NCBI GenBank assembly: GCA_006386115.1
Contig: VFIW01000010.1
Span: 806,001-870,000 of the forward strand
Origin: Globisporangium splendens
Taxonomy: Eukaryota; Oomycota; Peronosporomycetes; Pythiales; Pythiaceae
Direction: 5' to 3'
DNA length: 64,000 bases
Shown here: in pieces, positions 40,647 through 50,625 of the stretch
Numbering within the stretch: the stretch's first letter is position 1
Layout: every line of letters starts with the position of its first letter
Notes under the pieces: generated by a model
Database searches by the model: none
Told to the model about the DNA's origin: nothing
The model's input: only the letters and a program-made list of their open reading frames with translations
Position numbers and translations under genes: made by a program

Positions 40647-43600
40647 GATCCGCTGATCCGCTTGGAAGGTAAGGCTTTAGTCTACCCACATAAAATGTCG
40701 GGTGTAGACGCATGCGTGTAGGTATGTCTAGCGTATAGGCATCACCATTGCATTTCACTACCTTGAACGGTCCAATGAACCTTGGCAGAAGCTTCGAGCT
40801 TCCCAAGTTGGACACTGCATGTTCAGGCAGGTTCGCCGTGCTAAGCAATACAAGATCATTGATCTTATAAACTTGCTTGTTCTTCCTTCCGCTCTTGTCT
40901 GCTTGTTCCTTTTGCAGATCCTGAGCCTTCGCGATTGCGTCTCGAACAAACCTCACAACGGCTTGTCTCCTCACAACAAAGTCATCGACTTGCTGTTCCT
41001 CACGACTTGTGATGTCGTTGAGGGGTTTCATCGAGTCAAAGTTGGCTTTTAACTCGGCAACAGCATTCAGGTCATACGACGACTGCGGCTTATTGCCTTT
41101 AGCCGTAGTCCCTCCCCCACTTAAGGTAGAGACCTCACCCATTATGGAAGCAGGCACTCGAGGATGAATGCCATAGTTCACATAAAATGGAGAGTGACCT
41201 GTCGAGACATGCGTGGAGTTGTTCAACGCAAACTCGGCAAGAGGGAGAAACTCACTCCACTCTTTGAAAGACGTTGCGTAGCTGCGCAACACGTCTTCAA
41301 GGACACGATTCACTCGCTCTGTTTGACCGTCCGTTTCAGGATGTGCCGCTGTTGACATGGACAACTTGGTGTCCAGAAGTCCAAACAGTGCACGCCAGAA
41401 CTTGGACGTAAACCGAGTGTCACGGTCAGACACGATCTCAACGGGCAGGCCATGCAGACGGAATACGACGTCTACAAAGACCTTGGCCGTCATTTCGGCT
41501 GAGATCTTGTCCGAAACCGGCGCAAGATGGACCATCTTGCTGAATCGGTCCACAAACACAAGGATGCCATTGCGTCCGTGTTTGTCACGCGGAAGTCCGA
41601 ATATGAAATCCATACTCACAGACTTCCAACTGTCTGATGGGACAGCCAATGAACGAAGTGGTGCCTGAGTGGAACCAGAAGGTTTCACTCGTTGGCAGAT
41701 CTCGCAAGTCCTCACATACTTGCGAACCCACTTGTACATGTGTGGCCAGTAGTAATCCCGGGAAAGACTGAGAAACGTTTTCTCACGTCCGAGATGGCCA
41801 CCCGAAGGACTGTCATGGTACTCATACAAGAGTCGATGACGCAGACCTTCGTCGTTGGGAACAACAACCCTTGCTGTATCCCCGTCTTCAACCGCATAGT
41901 ACAACAATCCATTGTGTACTCGGAAGCGGTGAACTCGCGACCTTGTGCGCGACGGAAGACCTTGCAGTGCTTTGTCCGAAGGGTCCTTGAAATACTTCAA
42001 CAAGTCCTGACATGTTTCGTCAGACTTGTACCCTTCGATAATGTCTTCTCGCACTGTAGTCGTTGCTTGCACCACGATCGCTTGAACATCTTCACAGAGT
42101 CGACACGCTCCGTCCGTGTCTTCACTCTTGGTCTTCGGATCGTAATCCGGACGTCTTGACAGCGCATCGGCTAAGATGTTCGTCTTGCCTGGCTTGTAGT
42201 GTACAACAAAGTTGTACTCTGCAAAGAAGGAGAACCATCTCGCCATTCTTTGCGACAAATGAGGAGTCTTTACTGCTGTACGCAGCGACGCATGATCTGT
42301 GTAGATCGCAAAGCGCTCCTCGCCAAGCAGATACACACGGAACTTGACCAAAGAATACTTCATCGCCAGAAGTTCTTTGTCATGAACTGGGTAGTTCCGT
42401 TCTGCGGGTCGGAGTTGTCGTGACTGATACGACACAACTCGCTCATGACCCTCATCATCGTGTTGCATCAACGCGCAACCGATGGCATAGTCGCTTGCAT
42501 CGCAAACCACATGAAAAGGCTTGTCGTGGTTTGCGATTGCCAGCACGGGAGCTTCTCGCAGACTCCTCTTGACTTCGGCAAATGCCATTTGGTGGTCACT
42601 GGACCACTCCCACTCAATGTCCTTCTTCAGGAGCTGTGTGAGGGGTTGCACCAACGCTGCATAATTGCGCGTGTACTTGTGCAAGTAGTTGGCCAGACCC
42701 AACCATTGTCTCAGCTGTTTGACATTCTGAGGCACAGGCCAATCGTCAATAGCTTTGACCTTCTCCGGATCAACTCGAACACCATGCTTTCCCACAAAGC
42801 AACCGAGAACGGGGATCTCTGGTGCAAAGAATATGCACTTCTTCAGGTTAGCGTAGAGCTTGTTCTCTCGCATGACCTGAAAGACTTGACGGAGGTGGTC
42901 AAGATGAACATCAACGTCAGACTTTTCACCCGTGGTTTTACTATGAACGAATATATCGTCAAAGTAACTCGGTGCAAACCCTCTCAATGGACGAAGTAAA
43001 TTCGTGACCATCCTATTGAAAGTCGCAGGAGCGTTCTTCAAACCCTGTGGCATCACTAACCATTCCCACAGCATACCACTCGGGGTACTCACTGCAGTTA
43101 GTGGTACATCATCTTCGCGCATTCGAATCTGATAGAACCCATCTTTCAGATCGATAGCACTGAAGACAGTACTGCCAACCATTCCATCAAGGATCATATC
43201 CTTGCGTGGAACCGGAGTTTGGGCTGGAATGGTAGCGTCGTTCAGCTTGTTGAAAGCGTGAACGATGCGCCAACCACCAGTTGCCTTCTTCACACAGAAG
43301 GTTGGGCTACAATGTGGAGACTTGCTCTCTCGCACATGCCCAGCCTTAGCGCGTTGCGCAAAGAACTCGTCGATCGCAACGACTTGTTCTCTTGGCAACG
43401 GCCACTGCCGTGTGATGCAGTACTTCGTGCCAGGAAGTATGTCAATCTCATGACGAACGCCTCTATCGAATGGCAGTTCGTCCGGCACCTTGTCAGGGAA
43501 TATGTCCTCATATTCCTTGACAAGTTCATACACGGGGTTCGTTTTGAGAGCGTCCCACGACTGCTCATCAAACCTTTCCTTCCGTGTCTTCTCATCGAAC

Positions 43601-44658
43601 ACTTCCGCAGTGTTGATGACATCGTCGGCAACTTCATCGACGATCATGCAGACCTGCGAAATTTCGCCTTTCGCTAGGCTACGCTTCAGCGTCTTCTTGC
43701 TCATCCACGGCAAGGAAACCAAATCTTCAACAGAGCTTGGAGGATTTTCAATCTTCACGTGACGGATTACATCCACGTCACCATCTTCATTGTAGACCGC
43801 GATATTCGCAAACTCGCTTGAAATGTCTTGTGCTTGGACACTTCCTTCGTCACCGTAACTTGTACCTTGATCAGGGGCACACGGGACACTCTTCTTGCTG
43901 GTCTTCTTCTTCTTCTCTCGGGATGGCTCTTCGGCTCTTTTCCCATTCGTTTCTTCCACGCACATCGCCTCGCTCTTAGGGTCGATGGCAAAGGAGACAG
44001 TCTTTTTCTGGCGCCTGACTGCTCCACCTCCAGTAGTCTTCTTCAAGATGGGTACCGCTCGTGAACATGGGGGGCCATCGCACACCGCAATATCACGAGG
44101 GCCATCCGGGATCTCTTCCACAGATGTGTAAACCCACACCACTTCATCCGTTGTTGTGCAGCACAAGTCAACATCACGTGACTTGTCAACGGAGATCTTC
44201 ATCTTCATCCAGTCAATGCTAGGTTGATAACGCTTCAACCACGGCATGCCCAGGATGATGTCAAACTTGTCATCGAGGTCGAGTAGAATAAACTCGTCTT
44301 CACCTCGGAAATCTTCACACTTCATTGCCAAGCGCACCACGCGCTTCGGCATCTTCACAGTCGACCCGTTGGCCAACCGTATAACCATCGTCTTCTCTTC
44401 GTTCGCATCAGGCACGAAGACACCATGCCTGACGATCACTTCATTTCGAACAAAATTGTTCGATGCACCAGTGTCAACCAAAGCACGCAGAGGTGTTGCA
44501 ATACCGTCTACATGAACTTTGAGAACGATCAAACTTGACGTTTGACTGACACTGTTCTCCCTCGTGGAAACTGCATGTGCATCATGCACATTGGGGCCAG
44601 AGTCCTGTGTATCCACAAACCACAGTCCTCTTTTCGAGCCCAGTAGGAGGCCCCGCCC
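39922..44658 (-). CDS. pol: Pol polyprotein of element B
   Basis: About 1,578 codons after the gag stop, with the same domains as A: LVDTGASNNFV protease, SYFDDIFVHS in RT, RNase H, HHCC and DDE integrase, FIGPFKV/HPTFYVG module, chromodomain (FYRVRWRGYPPSSDTWEPR). No internal stop. Unlike A, there is one extra G near 44623 (GACTGTGG against GACTGTG). This puts pol in the same frame as gag, behind the gag TAG, so the -1 frameshift would lead to a premature stop. Either B is defective for Gag-Pol or it depends on TAG readthrough. Confidence 0.9.
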   Translation of the reverse strand, partial: GRGLLLGSKRGLWFVDTQDSGPNVHDAHAVSTRENSVSQTSSLIVLKVHVDGIATPLRALVDTGASNNFVRNEVIVRHGVFVPDANEEKTMVIRLANGSTVKMPKRVVRLAMKCEDFRGEDEFILLDLDDKFDIILGMPWLKRYQPSIDWMKMKISVDKSRDVDLCCTTTDEVVWVYTSVEEIPDGPRDIAVCDGPPCSRAVPILKKTTGGGAVRRQKKTVSFAIDPKSEAMCVEETNGKRAEEPSREKKKKTSKKSVPCAPDQGTSYGDEGSVQAQDISSEFANIAVYNEDGDVDVIRHVKIENPPSSVEDLVSLPWMSKKTLKRSLAKGEISQVCMIVDEVADDVINTAEVFDEKTRKERFDEQSWDALKTNPVYELVKEYEDIFPDKVPDELPFDRGVRHEIDILPGTKYCITRQWPLPREQVVAIDEFFAQRAKAGHVRESKSPHCSPTFCVKKATGGWRIVHAFNKLNDATIPAQTPVPRKDMILDGMVGSTVFSAIDLKDGFYQIRMREDDVPLTAVSTPSGMLWEWLVMPQGLKNAPATFNRMVTNLLRPLRGFAPSYFDDIFVHSKTTGEKSDVDVHLDHLRQVFQVMRENKLYANLKKCIFFAPEIPVLGCFVGKHGVRVDPEKVKAIDDWPVPQNVKQLRQWLGLANYLHKYTRNYAALVQPLTQLLKKDIEWEWSSDHQMAFAEVKRSLREAPVLAIANHDKPFHVVCDASDYAIGCALMQHDDEGHERVVSYQSRQLRPAERNYPVHDKELLAMKYSLVKFRVYLLGEERFAIYTDHASLRTAVKTPHLSQRMARWFSFFAEYNFVVHYKPGKTNILADALSRRPDYDPKTKSEDTDGACRLCEDVQAIVVQATTTVREDIIEGYKSDETCQDLLKYFKDPSDKALQGLPSRTRSRVHRFRVHNGLLYYAVEDGDTARVVVPNDEGLRHRLLYEYHDSPSGGHLGREKTFLSLSRDYYWPHMYKWVRKYVRTCEICQRVKPSGSTQAPLRSLAVPSDSWKSVSMDFIFGLPRDKHGRNGILVFVDRFSKMVHLAPVSDKISAEMTAKVFVDVVFRLHGLPVEIVSDRDTRFTSKFWRALFGLLDTKLSMSTAAHPETDGQTERVNRVLEDVLRSYATSFKEWSEFLPLAEFALNNSTHVSTGHSPFYVNYGIHPRVPASIMGEVSTLSGGGTTAKGNKPQSSYDLNAVAELKANFDSMKPLNDITSREEQQVDDFVVRRQAVVRFVRDAIAKAQDLQKEQADKSGRKNKQVYKINDLVLLSTANLPEHAVSNLGSSKLLPRFIGPFKVVKCNGDAYTLDIPTRMRLHPTFYVGRLKPYLPSGSADPTRSSANDQADLEASPLDCEEQTARRSGDSSRRTRVAGRRRIGPSPTPALEDENGTHHEVPQKPNLPLPQSAKGDREPTHETSRSSGVGQVRPELAGTVPRNGTPKPNTGHNLLSGHRSLTHDRRQGSRDSRSVPQVSNNAAAKPRFAHDEHSSTSRVAQSFSRSAPPPLLDSQGEHRWVVESIVDHEDRPTHRRGKKRLNHQRFYRVRWRGYPPSSDTWEPRQTMESDVPDVVRSYENRL

Positions 44659-44680
44659 CTACTGGTCGTTCCCGTTTTTT
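44640..44680 (-). promoter_or_regulatory. gag-pol -1 frameshift signal of element B
   Basis: Same heptamer A AAA AAC (44674-44680), 8-nt spacer and 8-bp stem (44658-44665 with 44640-44647) as in A. The downstream single-base insertion means that slipping no longer enters pol. Confidence 0.7.
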
Positions 44681-45714
44681 GAACGTTGGGAACGATCGAA
44701 CCCACGGCCGCGACCGTAGTTGTTCGAGCGCGAACCCTGTGTCGTTTGCCGGTCAGGCAAGGACACTTTGCAGTTCCGAGCGAAGTGACCCGACTTCCCA
44801 CAACGGAAACATTTTCCATCGTTGCGAGGACGTTCATTTCCAGGCGTGGAAATGTACGAGATGTCCATCGGCTCTGGGCCATCGTGCGCGACATTTGATT
44901 GCCGCATAGGTCTCGACGCAAACCCTTGGAACTTGGCTTGCTTGATGCTGAACTCTTCTTGCATCGCACGGCTGATGGCTTCGTCCAGCGTCTTGGGATA
45001 CTCACGGAACAATTGGTTCCGGATTGGCCCGTCGTTCAGACCCGTCATGAACGTCACAACTTGCGTTGGAACGTCAATCGGCTCGTCCACGATGCTTGAG
45101 ACCAGGAAGCGCGCTCGTTGTGCATACGAATGCAGATCGAAACGGCCTTGGCGAAGCTTGAGGAACTCGGCACGCGCACGGAACTCGCTCTGCGGTGGTT
45201 CAAACGCTGCCTTGAGCTCCGCCTTGAAGTCTTCGTAGCTGTAGAAGCAGTTTGGATCCGACAAACGCTTCCCATAAGCCCAGCTCTTTGCACGACCCGC
45301 AAGGTTGGACATCGCGAACAACACTCGCTGCATTGGGTCTCGAAGTTGTCTTGCAGTGATGGCTGCATCCAACTCGACGAACCATCTCGAAAGAGGTTCG
45401 TTCTCTCCGCCACGATACGGAGAGACATCCAGCTTCAGCGGCACCGTCCTGAAGGACGAAACAGGGGTTGCGACCTGCTTTCGAGATTCAATAATCTCGT
45501 GGTGCATGAAACTGACCGCGGCGTTCTTCTGGTCTTCAGGAGACGCCGATCGTAGCAGGCTGATTACAGCAGCCTCCCCGATGACGTTTCGCATCCGCTC
45601 CAGCGCCGACCACTCATAAGAAGACAAATGAGGAAAATACTCATTCGTCAACTCGACAGTTTCCGGTACTGCTGGACCGAGTGGCACATCTACTCCTTCC
45701 ATGTTCTCAGACAT
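44659..45714 (-). CDS. gag: Gag polyprotein of element B
   Basis: 351 residues from MSENMEGVDVPLG, differing from A at about a dozen positions (for example QQVL/QRVL, FPSRPP/FASRPM). The Gag domain and one CCHC knuckle (CFRCGKSGHFARNC) are intact. Confidence 0.93.
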   Translation of the reverse strand: MSENMEGVDVPLGPAVPETVELTNEYFPHLSSYEWSALERMRNVIGEAAVISLLRSASPEDQKNAAVSFMHHEIIESRKQVATPVSSFRTVPLKLDVSPYRGGENEPLSRWFVELDAAITARQLRDPMQRVLFAMSNLAGRAKSWAYGKRLSDPNCFYSYEDFKAELKAAFEPPQSEFRARAEFLKLRQGRFDLHSYAQRARFLVSSIVDEPIDVPTQVVTFMTGLNDGPIRNQLFREYPKTLDEAISRAMQEEFSIKQAKFQGFASRPMRQSNVAHDGPEPMDISYISTPGNERPRNDGKCFRCGKSGHFARNCKVSLPDRQTTQGSRSNNYGRGRGFDRSQRSKNGNDQ

Positions 45715-45798
45715 AGACAGAAGTAGGTCTTGGACAGGAATGCGCGAAGTGCTCAAAGCCGCTTCGTCAAACCTTTCTTGGCTTGGTCGCTGGAAGGA

Positions 45799-45816
45799 CC
45801 GCTCGAAGTGCTACCA
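45799..45816 (-). promoter_or_regulatory. Primer-binding site of element B
   Basis: On the minus strand TGGTAGCACTTCGAGCGG, two bases from the 5' LTR, identical to A. Confidence 0.55.
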
Positions 45817-45818
45817 GG

Positions 45819-46473
45819 TGTAATGGGGCGCTGTTCCAAACAGTCCCCAAAACACGGCACACACGCTTGTGCGACTTGAGGAAGCGATCTCCCGACTTGG
45901 AGGGAGAGAAGACGACTTGAGTACTTGAGGGTAAAATTGCAACTGAATTAAAAATGCTTATGGTTCCTGTCGCTACTTGTAAATGAACCCCAAGGGCTCC
46001 TAGAGGTTTTATAACTAAAACCTAAACATACACAATAAAACCTATGAATCTGATATATAAAACCTTGGGTACACTGAGGTTGAACCCACGAGATCTTCGA
46101 GAAGCTTGAACTTGAAGTCCCGTGGAAAATTCCCTGCAAAGTGATTGGCTACAGCCACTCACTTTAGGTGGCAGAGACACGTTGGTCTCATCACCAGTGC
46201 AGTTTCCCAAGTAGGAACCATCACTCAGTACTTGATTAGTACATGGATGTCATCACTCTGTACTGATTAGTACATGTGAACAACATTCTGCACTGATCAG
46301 CACAGAGAGCGCTCGTGACGTCATGGGATGACGTCACATGTGCATGTGGGGACTGTCGTACTGTAATCCCTTTGTTATTTGTCTCTCCACAATGCACACT
46401 GAAGGTGGTGTGTGGCACACTAGATCTGGGAACAGATCCACCTTCATGTAATGGCTAGGTATAGCCCATTACA
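45819..46473 (-). repeat. 5' LTR of element B (right copy)
   Basis: 655 bp, almost identical to the left copy; carries the paired TGACGTCA sites and the TATA-like stretch. Confidence 0.92.
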
Positions 46474-49400
46474 ATCGGCGTAGAGCTTTTGCATGTCTTG
46501 TGCAGCAGCTAGTTGGTCGCGTACGCGACGCAACAATGCTGCGCGCTCATCGACAAATTGGCGCGCTGCCGCGACGGCTTTGTCTTGCTTTTTCGTTGCT
46601 CTCGCAGCGCATGCTGCAGAGAGATCTATTTCTGCGCCGGTGTGTGTCACCTCGCGCCCTCCCTTTCGTGGCTGACGCTCGCACGAGCAGTCGCCTGATT
46701 CTGTCTGAGACTGGCTATTTTTAGCACGAGTACCGTAACTCAGTACCGTGGGAGACCCATCTATAGGGACACGAGTACCGTAACTCTGTACCGTGTTTTT
46801 CTCTCCAAATGTGGAACGCGTGCCGTCCGGTAAGACCGTGACAGATTCGAAGTGCGACCGCACAGGCGGCGCATTGCGCGCGTCCACGTGAGCGGTTAAC
46901 GCCACGTCTGGTGACGGAGGTCGCGCACTCGCATCGAGCGCAGCGAGTTGCCCTCCCACCGCAGAATATTCGACGCCCTCAAACAGAGTGGCGGGTACGC
47001 GCGGGTGCCGCAGCGAGTTAAAATAGAACGGAGTCACGGCCGTAGAGGCGTGCTCGCTGCTATTTATAGCAAACTCGACGTACGGCAGCCAGCGGCTCCA
47101 GTCGCGGGGATGATCGACAGCGATGCTGCGAAGAATATCCTCGACGGCACGGTTCACGCGCTCGGTTTGCCCGTCTGTCTCGGGGTGATCGGCAGTGGAC
47201 ATCGCCAGATCTGTGCCGAGCAGGCGAAAGAGTTCGCGCCAAAAGGCAGCGGTGAAACGCGGGTCCCGGTCTGATACAATAGACTCGGGCAAGCCGTGAT
47301 AGCGGAACACGTGCTCTAAAAATAGGCACGCCGTCTCTTGCGCAGTGACATGCTTGCGCACAGGCGCAACATGCACCATTTTGCTCAGTCGGTCGACGAA
47401 CACGACGACGCCTGTGTTGCGCGCCTTGTCTTCCGGGAAACCGAAGACGAAATCCATGCTGACCGACTTCCAGCAATCTTGCGGAATCGGCAGCGGCGCT
47501 TTGTTCTTGCCCGCAGGCTTCACGCGCTGGCACTGTTCGCATGAACGTACATAATTGGCCACCCATTTGTATTGGTGTGGCCACCAAAACACATTGGACA
47601 CTTGCAAGAAGGTCTTTTCACGCCCGAGATGCCCACTCGCTGGCGCATCGTGAAACTCATGAAGGATCGAAAGTTTCAGATCCTGGTCATGCGGTACATG
47701 CACACGCGGGTAATCGAAGTTGGACAGTTGATGCCACAACAACCCGTCGTGATAACTGAACCGAGCAAGCTTTGACTCGAGTTTGGCAGGCAATGACTCT
47801 TTCGACGAGCCGTCAAAGTAAGCAATCAACAAGCGACATTCATCGTCGTTTGGATAAAGCGACTGAATATTGTCCTTGAGCTTTGTTTGCACTCGACTGA
47901 TGCTCAGATGCATGAGATCAGGAGAGCGCTCCGAACACAGAGCGTCGGCGCTGTTGTCAACGCTCGACTCGTGATCTGGACGGCGCGAAAGCGCGTCCGC
48001 CAGAACATTTTCCTTTCCCGGCTTGTATTCGACCCAGAAGTTGAACTCGGAGAAGAATGCAAGCCATCGCGCCATTCGCTGCGACAAATGGGGAGAATTA
48101 ATCGCGGTCCGCAAGGACGCGTGATCCGTGTACACAACAAACGGTGTCGCACCCAAAAGGCGGACCCTGAACTTCAAGAGAGCGTACTTGATCGCAAGCA
48201 GCTCCTTGTCGTGCACAGGATAGTTCTTTTCAGCTGCTTTAAGCAGTCTGCTTTGGTATGATACGACGCGCTCATGGCCGTCATCATCCTTCTGCATCAG
48301 CGCACAGCCGATTGCAAAATCGCTGGCATCGCACACGACACTGAAAGCTTTCGTGTGGTCCGGCAACGCCAGGACAGGAGCGCGAACAAGCGACTCCTTC
48401 ACGTCAATGAATGCATTCATGACATCGTTGGTCCAGTCCCATTCGACATCCTTTTTCAAGAGATGCGTGAGCGGACGGACTCTCGCCGCATAGTTGTGGC
48501 TGTACTTGTGCAAATAGTTTGCCAAGCCAAGCCACTTGCGCAAATCCTTGACGTTCTTTGGGATCGGCCAGTCGGCGATCGCCTTGATCTTCTCTGGGTC
48601 CGCGCGGACTCCAGCTTTGCCAACATAGCACCCCAGGATCGGAATCTCTGAGGCGCCAAAGATGCACTTCTTCAGGTTGCAATACAGACTGTTGTCTCGT
48701 AAGCACTGCAACACTGAGCGCAAATGTCTCTTGTGCACGTCAACGGCGCTGAGATCTCCTTCGGCACGACTGCGCACGAAGATGTCATCGAAGTAGCTCG
48801 GTGCGTACGCACGATGAGGACGCAGAAGATGCGTTACCAGACGATTGAACGTCGCTGGTGCATTCTTCAGACCTTGCGGCATAACGAGCCACTCCCACAG
48901 CATTCCGCTGGGTGTGCTTACTGCCGTCAAGGGAACGTCACTCTCTCGCATGAGGATCTGATAGAACCCATCCATCAGATCCAATGCTGAGAACACAGTT
49001 GAGCCGCCCATGGAGTCGATCAAGACATCCTTTCTTGGGATCGGCGTTTGTGCCGGAATGGTGGCGGCGTTCAGCTTGTTGAAAGCGTGAACAATGCGCC
49101 AGCCACCAGTCGCTTTCCGCACACAAAACGTGGGTGAGCTGTGTGGAGACTTGCTTTCTCTCACATGACCGGCGAGGGCTCGTTTCGCGAAGAACTCGTC
49201 GATAGCCTCAACCTGCTCGCGGGGCAGCGGTCATTGTCTGGTCACGCAATATTTGCTCCCGGGCTCGAGACCGATCTCGTGCCGTACGCCACGGTCAACG
49301 GGCAGGGCACTTGGCACTTTGTCGGGGAACACATCTTTGAACTCCCACAACAAGTCAAAGTATGGACTGCCTTTCACGGCGTCCCAGTCCTGAGCAGCAA

Positions 49401-50625
49401 ACCGCCTCTGTTTGTCTGACTCCAAAACACTCTCATCCGCAGTGGACGAGGTGCACAGTTCGCTACGCGTAAACGCGGTAGGAACGACGATCTCGCGGAT
49501 CTGATCACGCTCTAGATCCGTAAGAAAGAGCTCCAAGCTCATTTCTTCGAGGGATACGATCGCCTCAACGGTACTCGGCAGCTCATGGAGCGCCGCAAAT
49601 TCAGCGAAGAACACTTCGTCTGATGCGTTTGCTTCCGGACTGCGCTTTGCGTGTCTGAGCGCCACGTCAACGTGAGCGCGATCTATCGACGGATCCGAGA
49701 TCCTATCAAAGGCGCGCAGCGAAGCTGCAGCTGCGTTGAGAGATGGGGCAATCGTGTGCGAGGCGGCCGTTTCCTCAGCAACAGATGCCAATGCACTGTC
49801 TCTCTTGCGAGCTGACAACTTGCGTCACCCTCGTCGGTTGATGCGAACACGCGACCTCGCGGTTCTGAGCTCCAGTACTGCACCGTCAAGGTGGTACGAG
49901 CTGGCTGACGCGTGTACGCCTGTACTGTCGCTGTCACTTGCGGGGGCTGGCTCGGATTCTCTGGAGCCGCACACTTGCGCACCAGTGTCCACGTCTGGAC
50001 TTTCTGGCGCTTCCGCACAAACTGGGCTACCTGCCTCAGCGCATCTTCTTGCTGGGCTCCCTGCCGCCGCGTGTTCAACGCTCACATCCACAGCGTGGAA
50101 ATATTCCCGCAATCTTCGCTCTTCATCAGAGGAAGGGGTGGAGCTCCCGATTGTGCTTGCTCGCCAATCGATCCAAGGCTGATGTTTCGCCAGCCAAGGC
50201 ATTCCTAGGATGAGGTCGTACTTCGACCCCATCGCTAGTACTACGAAGGTTTCTTTGCAGACAAAGTCGCAAAATCTGAAAGAGAGTTCAACTCGAACTC
50301 CTTCAGTGTGTACTGTCGACCCATCGGCCAGACGTACGATCATCTTCTCGCGCTTGCCAGTGTGGACAAGTCGCTCATACGCTTGCAGACTCTGTTTCAG
50401 AGCTGACTTAGAGACGAAGTTCTGTGACGCACCGCAGTCAACAAGAACCGTCATTTTCTTCTCATAGCCCTTCACATCGGCGCTATATACCAACATCTCA
50501 CTCGGAGCCTTGTTGTCAAGAGCTCCTGGGACTAAGCTTCCCATCTGCACGACTCTAGTAGTCGGCGACGCCGAAGCTATAGAGTCCGTCTCAGTAGAGC
50601 GTCCCGCTTCTGCTGAGACGTTCCG
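46474..50625 (-). pseudogene. pol: Pol of element C, main part (PR-RT-RH-IN), two in-frame TGA, cut by element B
   Basis: The protease motif reads LVDCGASQNFV, a cysteine where Thr or Ser follows the catalytic Asp in other families, with ILGMPWLAKHQ. RT: KSPHSSPTFCVRKATGGWR, VMPQGLKNAPATFNR, SYFDDIFVRS. RNase H: VVCDASDFAIGC, VHDKELLAIKYA, YTDHASLR. Integrase: ASGHLGREK, RSCEQCQRVK, SMDFVFG, VSDRDPRF, RVNRAVEDILRS. TGA codons at 49825-49827 (after VRINRRG) and 49231-49233 (in TRQ[stop]PLPREQV, where A and B have tryptophan) stay in frame on both sides. The coding sequence is cut after QKLYAD by B and continues at 38844. Confidence 0.88.

Larger units (their letters stand above)
38845..46473 (-). 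mobile_element. Gypsy element B, near-intact, nested in pol of element C
   Basis: Perfect target duplication ATCGG (38840-38844 and 46474-46478). The 655-bp LTRs differ at only a handful of positions (for example TTAAAAATG against TTAAAATG; GTTGGTC against GTCGGTC), so the insertion is young and later than C. gag, pol and the antisense ORF are each open. It is the closest relative of the 5' part of element A. Confidence 0.95.

Noticed and set aside
9380..49827. Alternative genetic code or selenocysteine reading of TGA
   Set aside because: In-frame TGA occurs only in the giant gene, the LRR gene and old or damaged retroelements, at sites explained by single mutations. PCCB, DNPEP, CLPTM1 and intact pol genes contain none. 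The LRR gene also ends at TGA.
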